Position numbers and translations under genes: made by a program. A stretch of 16,351 nucleotides of DNA, taken from NCBI GenBank assembly GCA_964535295.1, contig CAZHUW010000061.1, forward strand, positions 1 to 16,351. Direction: 5' to 3'. Origin of the DNA: SB21 sp964535295 (GTDB lineage Bacteria; CLD3; SB21). The notes beneath the pieces were generated by a model that had not been told where the DNA came from, made no database searches, and worked only from the letters and a program-made list of their open reading frames with translations. Each line of letters opens with the position of its first letter. Within the stretch, counting starts at the first letter, position 1. This document shows, piece after piece, positions 8,204-14,346 of this stretch.

Positions 8204-8692
8204 ATGCGGTTTTTTACTGTTCATGCGGCCATCGTTTTGTTTTTCTTTGTTTTTTTTGCCTGCGGGAATAAGCAGGCGACTACGGATGGCATTGTCAATT
8301 TTACGGCCACCGATCTGGATGGAAAAACAATGGAATTTTTGCAGTATCGCGGCAAGACCGTTGTTCTCAATGTTTGGGCCACGTGGTGCGGGCCGTGCCT
8401 CAAAGAGATTCCTGATCTGAAAGAAATACACCGGGAATTTAAAGATAAAGGCGTGGTGGTATTAGGCGTATTGCTTGAATCGGAATCGCCGGAAGCCGCA
8501 AAACCTATTGTGGAGCAATTGACGATCGATTATCCGACGTGGTATGGGAACGATGAGTTTGCAAAACAGTTCGGCATACAGGCTTTTCCTACTACGATCA
8601 TTATTGATAAGAACGGAAAAATTGTAAGTCAAAATGTGGGATTGCAGAATAAAGATAGATTTTTGAATCTACTCAAAGCCGCCGGGATGTAG
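8204..8692 (+). CDS. TlpA/ResA-type thioredoxin lipoprotein
   Basis: A membrane-anchored periplasmic thiol oxidoreductase of 162 residues. The lipobox is F18-A19-C20. The AhpC/TSA-Redoxin-like thioredoxin fold has active site W61-C62-G63-P64-C65, the cis-proline P129 in AFPTT, and the long helical insertion after the first alpha helix typical of TlpA/ResA (about 90-120). Such proteins reduce apocytochrome c haem-binding cysteines or other periplasmic disulfides, and are re-reduced by DsbD or CcdA. The dsbD gene immediately upstream fits that pathway (inference from neighbourhood). The start is supported by AAGGA at 8194-8198, five bases before ATG. No cytochrome c or Ccs/Ccm gene lies in the window, so the actual substrate cannot be named. 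Confidence 0.9.
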   Translation: MRFFTVHAAIVLFFFVFFACGNKQATTDGIVNFTATDLDGKTMEFLQYRGKTVVLNVWATWCGPCLKEIPDLKEIHREFKDKGVVVLGVLLESESPEAAKPIVEQLTIDYPTWYGNDEFAKQFGIQAFPTTIIIDKNGKIVSQNVGLQNKDRFLNLLKAAGM

Positions 8693-8699
8693 GGTCAAA

Positions 8700-8718
8700 T
8701 CCCGCCTGATCCGCGGGA
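8700..8718. terminator. Possible weak bidirectional hairpin between tlpA-like gene and dapD
   Basis: A 6-bp GC-rich stem TCCCGC/GCGGGA (8700-8705 with 8713-8718) and a seven-base loop lie in the 42-base gap between two convergent genes. No proper T-run follows on either strand, so termination there is uncertain. Confidence 0.3.
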
Positions 8719-8734
8719 CTACATTCGCTTTCTC

Positions 8735-9580
8735 CTACCTCAACATGTCTTCTAACGCTGTAGAAGCATCAGTCTTTTCGTCACGGTATTTTATAATCAG
8801 CGGTGTGTACATAGAAAGATTTTTCTCCCGGGCAAAGATGTTCGAAACAATGGGGCGTGAGCCTGATACCACGACGGCGCCTTCAGGGATGGTCAAGGGT
8901 TCGTCCTTTGTTTTTCTGTATACGGAATTCATCACCAGATCATAAACAGGTGTGCTTCCTGTCAATATAACACCGGCGCCGATCACGGCGCGGCGTTTGA
9001 CGATCGTACCTTCATAAATACCGCAATTCCCGCCGATCATGACATCGTCTTCGATGATAACCGGCATCGCACCGATGGGTTCTAATACGCCGCCGATCTG
9101 CGCAGCTGCGCTGAGATGAATATTTTTACCCAGTTGGGCGCAGGAGCCGACCAAAGCATGGGAATCGATCAGCGTACCGCTATCAACGTACGCGCCGACA
9201 TTGATATACGCCGGCGGCATGATCACAGTTTGAGGTGAAATGAAACATCCGTCACGAATGGAAGTTCCCCCGGGGACCATCCGCACATTATCACTCACGA
9301 CCAGGTTCTTCAGAGGATAGGTATCCTTGTCGAAATAACGAAAGCGCCCGTCAATGGACATATCCGTGAGTTTGCCTATCCGAAAACCAATCAGTATTCC
9401 TTTTTTGACCCATTCGTTGACCTTCCAGTGTTCTCCAACCTTTTCTGCCGCGCGAACTTCTCCTGAATTAAGCATTTTTTTAAGATGGTAGAAAATCTCG
9501 AGTCCATCCTTTTTTTGAATTTCTTCTGAAGATAATGGAAACAGAGATTCAATGGCGGCTATAAGTTCTTGTGCGATCAT
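8735..9580 (-). CDS. dapD: 2,3,4,5-tetrahydropyridine-2,6-dicarboxylate N-succinyltransferase
   Basis: DapD transfers succinyl from succinyl-CoA to tetrahydrodipicolinate in the succinylase branch of diaminopimelate and lysine synthesis, in the cytoplasm. At 281 residues it is close to the E. coli enzyme length. Residues 1-95 are the helical N-terminal domain. About 103-235 form the left-handed beta helix of hexapeptide repeats, including GAYVDSGTLIDSHALVGSCAQ (129-149) and MIGGNCGIYEG (181-191). The C-terminal strands cover the rest. ATG 9580 starts the conserved MIAQELIAAIE segment; no clear Shine-Dalgarno is seen. It stands alone, divergent from ggt, with no other lysine-pathway gene in the window. 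Diaminopimelate supply fits a Gram-negative peptidoglycan. Confidence 0.95.
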   Translation of the reverse strand: MIAQELIAAIESLFPLSSEEIQKKDGLEIFYHLKKMLNSGEVRAAEKVGEHWKVNEWVKKGILIGFRIGKLTDMSIDGRFRYFDKDTYPLKNLVVSDNVRMVPGGTSIRDGCFISPQTVIMPPAYINVGAYVDSGTLIDSHALVGSCAQLGKNIHLSAAAQIGGVLEPIGAMPVIIEDDVMIGGNCGIYEGTIVKRRAVIGAGVILTGSTPVYDLVMNSVYRKTKDEPLTIPEGAVVVSGSRPIVSNIFAREKNLSMYTPLIIKYRDEKTDASTALEDMLR

Positions 9581-9605
9581 GGTGGATGGGGTGTTTAAAT
9601 ATTTC

Positions 9606-9634
9606 TTGAGCTTCGTTTATTTATATGATAAAAT
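9606..9634 (+). promoter_or_regulatory. Sigma-70-like promoter for ggt
   Basis: TTGAGC (9606-9611) and TAAAAT (9629-9634) are spaced 17 bp apart, matching consensus at four and five of six bases. Transcription would start near 9641, about 17 bases before the ggt ATG. The 77-base gap must also hold the dapD promoter on the other strand, for which I see no good match. Confidence 0.5.
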
Positions 9635-9657
9635 ACACATAACGAAAATAAAATCCA

Positions 9658-11358
9658 ATGCGAAAGAAGAAGATGCGTTCCTTTATCTTATTATTCTCCG
9701 TTGCGTTTACCTGTTTTTTGTCGCAGGGGCCGGTTCAGTCACAACAAAAATCCGTAATAGCCAAACATGCTGCCGTTGTATCGGTTGATGAATTTGCGTC
9801 TAAAGTGGGCGTAGCTATCATGAAAAAAGGCGGCAATGCCGTCGATGCGGCCGTGGCTACGGCATTCGCTTTAGCTGTGACTTATCCTCAAGCGGGAAAT
9901 ATCGGCGGCGGCGGGTTCATGTTGATCCGAATGAATAACGGTGAAACTGTGGCCATTGATTACAGAGAAAAAGCTCCGCTGAGGTCCCACGCGGACATGT
10001 TCTTATTGCCCGACGGCTCTCTGGACACGGTTTCGAGCAATATCGGCTATCTTGTTGCCGGTATCCCCGGAACGGTCAGAGGAATGGATCTGGCCTGGAA
10101 AAAATATGGGAAGCTTCCTTGGGTGGATCTGTTGATGCCGGCGGTTGAGCTTGCAGAAAGAGGATTTGCGCTCAACCCGGAATTTGCCGCGTATTTGGAA
10201 TTCAACAGAGACTATCTTTCAAGGTTCGATGAAACCAAAAGGATTTTTTTTAAAGCGAACGGAGAATCTTATAAAGCAGGGGAACTTTTTATTCAAAAAG
10301 AACTTGCCCGCACCCTGAGGATGATCGCTGATAACGGCGCGGATGCCTTCTATACAGGGCCTCTTGCCGATGCAATGTTGGCGGAAGTGACGAAAAACGG
10401 CGGAATCTGGACGAAAAAGGATTTGGAAGAATATCAGGCGATCATACGCGAACCCGTTCGCGGAACGTACCGCGGATATGATATTATCGGCATGCCCCCA
10501 CCGTCTTCCGGGGGGATCGTATTAACTGAGATGTTGAATATTCTCGAGAATTTTGATCTCAAAAAAAATGAAACGGAATCTCAGCACCTGATGGTGGAAA
10601 CCATGCGGTTTGGATTCCTTGACCGGATAAAATATCTGGGTGATGCTGATTTTGTAGAAGTACCCACGGGGAGACTTCTTTCAAAAGATTATTCCCGCGC
10701 TCTTTCAGATAAAATTGACCGGAACAAAGCGGCTTCAAGTGAGGAACTTGGCGACGCCGCTTCCATGATCAATGAAAGCACTGAAACAACACACTTCTCT
10801 GTGATCGACCCTGAAGGAAATGCTGTATCCAACACATATACACTGGAAGAATGGTTCGGATCGGGCGCCGTCATCAAAGGGCTGGGGTTTCTATTGAATA
10901 ATGAGATGCATGATTTTAATATCGAGCCTGATGTGAAAAAATTTAAGACCGAAATACATAATCCCAACCTGATTGAGCCCGGCAAACGGATGCTGAGTTC
11001 CATGACACCGACGATACTACTCAGGGATGGCAAACCAGTTATCATCACGGGATCCCCCGGCGGTAAAACCATTATCAATACGGTCCTGCAGATCATTGTT
11101 GGGGTCGTCGATCTCCAATTGACACTACGGGAAGCGGTTGACCGGCCGCGGCTGAGCCACACATGGAAACCGGACCGGATCACCATTGAAAAGGGTCGCT
11201 GGGATGATAAGACTTTACGTATACTAAGATCAAAAGGGCACAAGCTTGCAGAAGTTGAGTTTTTAGGTGATGCTCATTCTATACTGATAGATCCTAGTAG
11301 AGGATTGATCTACGGAGAGGCTGATACGCGGCGCTATGGATGGGCCGAAGGATATTGA
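9658..11358 (+). CDS. ggt: Gamma-glutamyltranspeptidase (glutathione hydrolase) proenzyme
   Basis: A periplasmic Ntn-hydrolase that cleaves the gamma-glutamyl bond of glutathione and related compounds. The 566-residue precursor has a signal peptide (basic 1-7, hydrophobic to about 22, cleavage near SQ-Q30). The large subunit holds NIGGGGFM (81-88) and the carboxylate-binding Arg103 in DYREKAP. Autoprocessing should occur before Thr377 in ETTHFSVID, freeing the nucleophile of the small subunit. SSMTPT and GSPGGKT later in the small subunit are the usual oxyanion and substrate loops. The position of E. coli Asn411 is Glu397 here (TLEEWFGSG), as I recall for Bacillus-type enzymes. The lid-loop region between LNNEMHDF and KRMLSSM is near full length but lacks the Tyr of the E. 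coli lid. ATG 9673 is an alternative start that still keeps the signal. Confidence 0.93.
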   Translation: MRKKKMRSFILLFSVAFTCFLSQGPVQSQQKSVIAKHAAVVSVDEFASKVGVAIMKKGGNAVDAAVATAFALAVTYPQAGNIGGGGFMLIRMNNGETVAIDYREKAPLRSHADMFLLPDGSLDTVSSNIGYLVAGIPGTVRGMDLAWKKYGKLPWVDLLMPAVELAERGFALNPEFAAYLEFNRDYLSRFDETKRIFFKANGESYKAGELFIQKELARTLRMIADNGADAFYTGPLADAMLAEVTKNGGIWTKKDLEEYQAIIREPVRGTYRGYDIIGMPPPSSGGIVLTEMLNILENFDLKKNETESQHLMVETMRFGFLDRIKYLGDADFVEVPTGRLLSKDYSRALSDKIDRNKAASSEELGDAASMINESTETTHFSVIDPEGNAVSNTYTLEEWFGSGAVIKGLGFLLNNEMHDFNIEPDVKKFKTEIHNPNLIEPGKRMLSSMTPTILLRDGKPVIITGSPGGKTIINTVLQIIVGVVDLQLTLREAVDRPRLSHTWKPDRITIEKGRWDDKTLRILRSKGHKLAEVEFLGDAHSILIDPSRGLIYGEADTRRYGWAEGY

Positions 11359-11378
11359 CAAGATCTATGTCACCAAAC

Positions 11379-11600
11379 CTATTTCTTAAATAACCATAGG
11401 ATGAGTGAAAGAATGAGGCTAAATAGCAGGCCAGTAGCGAGAGGGAAGTAGAATGAAAAGTTTTCCCGCTTGATGTAAATATCGCCGGGTAAACGACCAA
11501 TAAGTGGGATCTTATCGGAGAAAAAAATCAAAATTCCGATGAAAGTTATAATCAAACCAAATCCAATAAGACTTTTTCCGAGAAACTCAAAGTCAAACAT
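11379..11600 (-). CDS. DUF2905 family small membrane protein
   Basis: A protein of 73 residues with two membrane helices (about 7-27 and 51-70) joined by a conserved hydrophilic loop holding G35-R36-L37-P38-G39-D40 and IKRENFSFYFP. This loop is the signature of DUF2905, a widespread family of tiny inner-membrane proteins with no assigned function. The gene is the last of the six-gene - strand operon, starting 11 bases after the phosphorylase stop, with no evident Shine-Dalgarno of its own, which suggests translational coupling. It converges on ggt with only 20 bases between the stops and no visible terminator hairpin there. Confidence 0.88.
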   Translation of the reverse strand: MFDFEFLGKSLIGFGLIITFIGILIFFSDKIPLIGRLPGDIYIKRENFSFYFPLATGLLFSLILSLILWLFKK

Positions 11601-11611
11601 AACGGCGCTGC

Positions 11612-12433
11612 TTATAAATTTTCGACAACCCTTTTCATGATTTTGGTCATCTTCGGTTCCGCTTCTCCGGCAGTCTTAATGATCCTTTGAATATCGACCG
11701 GCTGGAGCGAGTCGGGGAAACATTCATCGGTGACAATCGAGAAACCCAAACACTCAATGCCCATATGGCGGGCCACGATCACTTCCGGAATTGTGGACAT
11801 GCCCACCACGTCCGCCCCAATGTATCTCAGAAAACGGTATTCTGCACGCGTTTCAAGATTAGGTCCCATCACAGCCACATACACGCCTCGCTGCACCTTG
11901 ATTTTCTCTTCCAAGGCAATTTTTTCAGCCATGGCAATGAGTTTTTTAGAATACGGCTCGCTCATATCGGGGAACCTCGGGCCGAGCGAATCTTCATTTT
12001 TGCCGCGCAGGGGGTTATCGCCAAGCAGGTTGATATGGTCATCCATGATCATTACGTCGCCCGGCAAATATTGCGGGTTCATACCGCCGCACGCGTTGGA
12101 GACCAGCAGGGTTTTGACGCCCAGGAACTTCATGACCCGGACGGGAAAGGTAATCTGCTGCATGCTGTAGCCCTCATAGAAATGAAATCGCCCCTGCATG
12201 GCTACAACATGTTTTCCTCCAAGTTTACCGAAAATCAGTTTGCCCGCGTGACTTTCCACTGTGGATACCGGGAAATGTGGAATTTCCGTATAAGGTATTT
12301 CAGTTTCTTTCTCGATCTCCAGCGCCAATCCGCCGAGGCCGGTTCCAAGGATAATACCAACGGGGGTCTCAGTTTTTGTTTTTGTTCGAATGTGCCGAAA
12401 AGCTTCTTGTATCTGCTCCAGATGGGCGCTCAT
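11612..12433 (-). CDS. punA: Purine nucleoside phosphorylase, trimeric (class I) family
   Basis: This enzyme splits purine nucleosides with phosphate to base and ribose-1-phosphate for purine salvage. The 273-residue length fits the low-mass trimeric family. Signature segments are the phosphate-binding GTGLGG (30-35), SHAGKL (61-66), QGRFHFYEGY (80-89), SNACGG (112-117), and the purine-site region GPNLETRAEYR (190-200) and VVGMSTIPE (209-217). The residue matching human Asn243, which recognises the 6-oxo group, appears to be Asp236 (SIVTDECFPD), so specificity for inosine/guanosine should not be assumed. GGAG at 12439-12442 lies five bases before ATG, and the ATG overlaps the stop of the preceding small gene (ATGA). 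Its membership of a divIVA operon is unusual and has no obvious metabolic reason. Confidence 0.92.
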   Translation of the reverse strand: MSAHLEQIQEAFRHIRTKTKTETPVGIILGTGLGGLALEIEKETEIPYTEIPHFPVSTVESHAGKLIFGKLGGKHVVAMQGRFHFYEGYSMQQITFPVRVMKFLGVKTLLVSNACGGMNPQYLPGDVMIMDDHINLLGDNPLRGKNEDSLGPRFPDMSEPYSKKLIAMAEKIALEEKIKVQRGVYVAVMGPNLETRAEYRFLRYIGADVVGMSTIPEVIVARHMGIECLGFSIVTDECFPDSLQPVDIQRIIKTAGEAEPKMTKIMKRVVENL

Positions 12434-12636
12434 TTTTTCTCCGATTTTTTCTTTTCCAGTTCCGCATAAATATCGTCGATCATATCTTCCGGTTTTTTCT
12501 TGGCGTATTCGCCGAGCATTTTGTCAAAATCGGATTTCTTAAACATGCCGGTCGGATTAGTGCTCAGGTTATCAAGATCTTCAATGACCTTTTTCTTGTC
12601 TTCGGGTTTTTTGTCGTCTTTTTTTTCTTCACTCAT
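12430..12636 (-). CDS. 68-residue stand-alone copy of the DivIVA C-terminal tail
   Basis: A small, highly charged cytoplasmic protein. The first ~16 residues are a Lys/Glu/Asp-rich leader. Residues 14-68 align without gaps to residues 242-296 of the DivIVA protein encoded directly upstream, with 34 of 55 positions identical. The shared core is TGMFKK-DF-KMLG, then an acidic/basic linker, then IYAELEKKKS. I do not recognise this motif as a named domain. The gene is real rather than a chance frame: AGGA at 12643-12646 lies six bases before ATG, its ATG overlaps the divIVA stop, and its TGA overlaps the phosphorylase ATG. The DNA is a direct repeat of the divIVA 3' end at an offset of 230 bp, which points to a tandem partial duplication. 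A partner or competitor of DivIVA through the shared tail is an inference. Confidence 0.8.
   Translation of the reverse strand: MSEEKKDDKKPEDKKKVIEDLDNLSTNPTGMFKKSDFDKMLGEYAKKKPEDMIDDIYAELEKKKSEKK
12433..12597 (-). repeat. Direct repeat, copy A (in the 68-residue gene)
   Basis: This copy matches 12663-12827 at a constant offset of 230 bp with no gaps. In the stretch 12442-12492 I count 42 of 51 bases identical, and the match is again close around 12541-12552. The frame is the same in both copies, so protein and DNA similarity agree. Confidence 0.75.
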
Positions 12637-13550
12637 GACTCTTCCTCGCTTGGGGAGTTATCTTTATGTATCGATTTTTTCTTCTCCAGTTCGGCATAGA
12701 TCTGGTTGATCATCTCTTCGGAACGTTTATGAATATCATTGCCCAGCATTTTATGGAAATCTGCTTTTTTGAACATGCCGGTGGCGTGTTCCGATAAGGT
12801 GTCCAGGTCATCCAGTAATTGTTTTTTTTTAGCCTCATCCTCCGGATCAGCTTCGGCTGATTCCTCGTGTTCTTTAAACCTGCTGAGTGCGTGCGCAAGT
12901 TCCTGCGGAATATCATCCAACTCGACGTCGCTGAGAAACCGGTCAATGCTTTCCGGATCCTGCATTTCTGTTTCCGTACCTTGTTCACTTGTTGGATCCG
13001 AAATATTCTGCGGTGTTACGTCTACCGGTTCTTCCTTTTGAGGAACAGGTCCGTTCCCTTCGGTCGATTCCGCATGTGTTTCGGTTGTTGTTTTATCAGC
13101 CTCAGAAATGATTCCCAGCAACGTCATCTGGGATTTCAGATATTCACGCAGATGCGCCGCGACTTTTGACCTCTGATCAAGTAGGAATTTCGTTTCCGTT
13201 GAAATCAGATCGGCTTGCTTTTTGGCCTCAGAGATGATTTTTTCGGCTTCCGTATGGGCTTTTTGGACAATGAAATCGCTGTCGATCTTTGCATCCATTA
13301 ATCGCTCGATCTTTGTCATTTCCAGCTTATAATTCTCGAGAGTTTTTTCGGTTTCGGAAAGACGGTTCTTTAATTGTTCCAATTCCTGTTCGGCGACTCT
13401 GGCTCGTTGACCCAATTCTTCATTTTTTTTGTTCAATTCCGTATAGGTTTCAGCAACCACCTCCAAAAATGCTGAAACTTCATGCGTATCATAGCCTCTG
13501 AAGGCGCGCTTGAATTCCTGGTGCATGATATCCGTTGTGTCTAATCTCAA
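12633..13550 (-). CDS. divIVA: DivIVA domain protein (polar/division scaffold)
   Basis: DivIVA proteins are cytoplasmic coiled-coil scaffolds that bind curved membrane at poles and septa. Residues 1-40 are the membrane-binding domain, with F17-R18-G19-Y20-D21 at the same numbers as in B. subtilis DivIVA, followed by EVSAFLEVVAETY. A coiled coil runs from about 33 to 145, broken near 90. Residues about 150-200 are acidic and disordered, rich in Thr, Glu and Pro. A second conserved block (about 240-296) holds LLDDLDTLS, TGMFKKADF, KMLG and IYAELEKKK, and is repeated as the separate gene downstream. The start is TTG, fixed by GGAGGAG at 13556-13562 five bases upstream and by the match to the family N-terminus; it overlaps the yggS stop (TTGA). 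At 305 residues it is much longer than the Firmicute protein (about 160) because of the tail. Confidence 0.9.
   Translation of the reverse strand: MRLDTTDIMHQEFKRAFRGYDTHEVSAFLEVVAETYTELNKKNEELGQRARVAEQELEQLKNRLSETEKTLENYKLEMTKIERLMDAKIDSDFIVQKAHTEAEKIISEAKKQADLISTETKFLLDQRSKVAAHLREYLKSQMTLLGIISEADKTTTETHAESTEGNGPVPQKEEPVDVTPQNISDPTSEQGTETEMQDPESIDRFLSDVELDDIPQELAHALSRFKEHEESAEADPEDEAKKKQLLDDLDTLSEHATGMFKKADFHKMLGNDIHKRSEEMINQIYAELEKKKSIHKDNSPSEEES
12663..12827 (-). repeat. Direct repeat, copy B (3' end of divIVA)
   Basis: This is the partner of 12433-12597. It encodes DivIVA residues 242-296; the last nine residues of DivIVA (DNSPSEEES) lie outside the repeat. Confidence 0.75.
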
Positions 13551-14329
13551 AGGCTCTCCTCCGATTTAGTGGGTAAGGCAGCCGTAGCGCTTCGTACGGC
13601 GCGTTTGCGTTTGCCAAAAATCGAGGTTCCAATGCGCACATGCGTTGCGCCCTCCTCAATGGCGATCTCAAAATCACCGCTCATGCCCATCGACAGGAAT
13701 TCCATGTCCACGTTTGGGATTTTTTGTTCGGATATGAACTCTTTTAATTCTCTCAATTTTTGGAAATAAGAACGTATTTTCGCGGTATCATTGGACGTGG
13801 CTGCGGTCAGTGCGCCGATGGTCATCAGGCCTTTGATCTTAACATTCTTCAACTCCGATATGTGTTTGATCAGTTCCAGCGTATCGTCCGCATCAATACC
13901 ATATTTTGATTTTTCTCGGGAGGTATTGACCTGTATAAGGATTGGCATGATTTTGTCCTGAGTGTAGGAACGCCGGTCTATCTCGGCAGCAAGTCTTAAT
14001 GAATCGACGGAATGAATCATGTCAAATATTTCCACGGCCTGACGGACTTTATTGGTCTGCAGGTGGCCGATATAGTGCCAGCGGACATGCGAAAAGGCTT
14101 TGTCCTGCTGAAGCAGGTGAAGTTTGTCTTTCGCTTCCTGCACTTTATTCTCTCCGATATGCATTATCCCGGCCTCAACTGCTTCTCTGATCGCTTCAGC
14201 TGGGTGGGTTTTTGAAACGGCGATGAGGTGTACTTCCTCAGGCTTGCGCCCCGCCCGTTTACAGGCATCCTGAATGCGTTTTGTAATATCGCCGATGCGC
14301 TGTTTCGTTGTTGAAGCTTCCGAATCCAT
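13547..14329 (-). CDS. yggS: YggS/PROSC family PLP homeostasis protein
   Basis: A cytoplasmic pyridoxal-phosphate binding protein without known enzymatic activity, which buffers PLP and affects amino acid and B6 pools. The fold-type III barrel is recognisable. Lys40 in AVSKTHP is the PLP Schiff-base lysine, followed by HYIGHLQTNK (85-94), QVNTSREKSKYG (133-144), LSMGMSGDF (212-220) and the phosphate-binding VRIGTSIFG (231-239). At 260 residues it is slightly longer than E. coli YggS (about 234) owing to a short N-terminal and a basic C-terminal extension. GGAT lies about eight bases before ATG. Its stop overlaps the divIVA start. In Firmicutes and Actinobacteria the orthologue (ylmE) sits in the sepF-ylmG-divIVA cluster, so the pairing here echoes that old arrangement without sepF. 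Confidence 0.93.
   Translation of the reverse strand: MDSEASTTKQRIGDITKRIQDACKRAGRKPEEVHLIAVSKTHPAEAIREAVEAGIMHIGENKVQEAKDKLHLLQQDKAFSHVRWHYIGHLQTNKVRQAVEIFDMIHSVDSLRLAAEIDRRSYTQDKIMPILIQVNTSREKSKYGIDADDTLELIKHISELKNVKIKGLMTIGALTAATSNDTAKIRSYFQKLRELKEFISEQKIPNVDMEFLSMGMSGDFEIAIEEGATHVRIGTSIFGKRKRAVRSATAALPTKSEESL
13556..13562 (-). promoter_or_regulatory. Strong ribosome binding site deciding the TTG start of divIVA
   Basis: GGAGGAG lies inside the last codons of yggS, five bases before TTG 13550. It favours this start over the first in-frame ATG (13526), which would cut into the conserved membrane-binding domain. Confidence 0.8.
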
Positions 14330-14346
14330 ATATTTTATCCTATTGT

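Noticed and set aside
10689..11243. 184-codon open frame on the - strand inside ggt
   Set aside because: It is antisense to conserved catalytic segments of ggt, is rich in Ser/Arg without domain pattern, and has no ribosome binding site.
11687..12469. Long open frame on the + strand, 260 codons
   Set aside because: It lies opposite the phosphorylase and the small DivIVA-tail gene and has no recognisable domain. Its length comes from codon bias of the real genes on the other strand.
12376..12709. Two overlapping + strand open frames ending in the same FFFSSSA-like peptide
   Set aside because: They are antisense reflections of the duplicated divIVA tail. The shared end only reports the DNA repeat.
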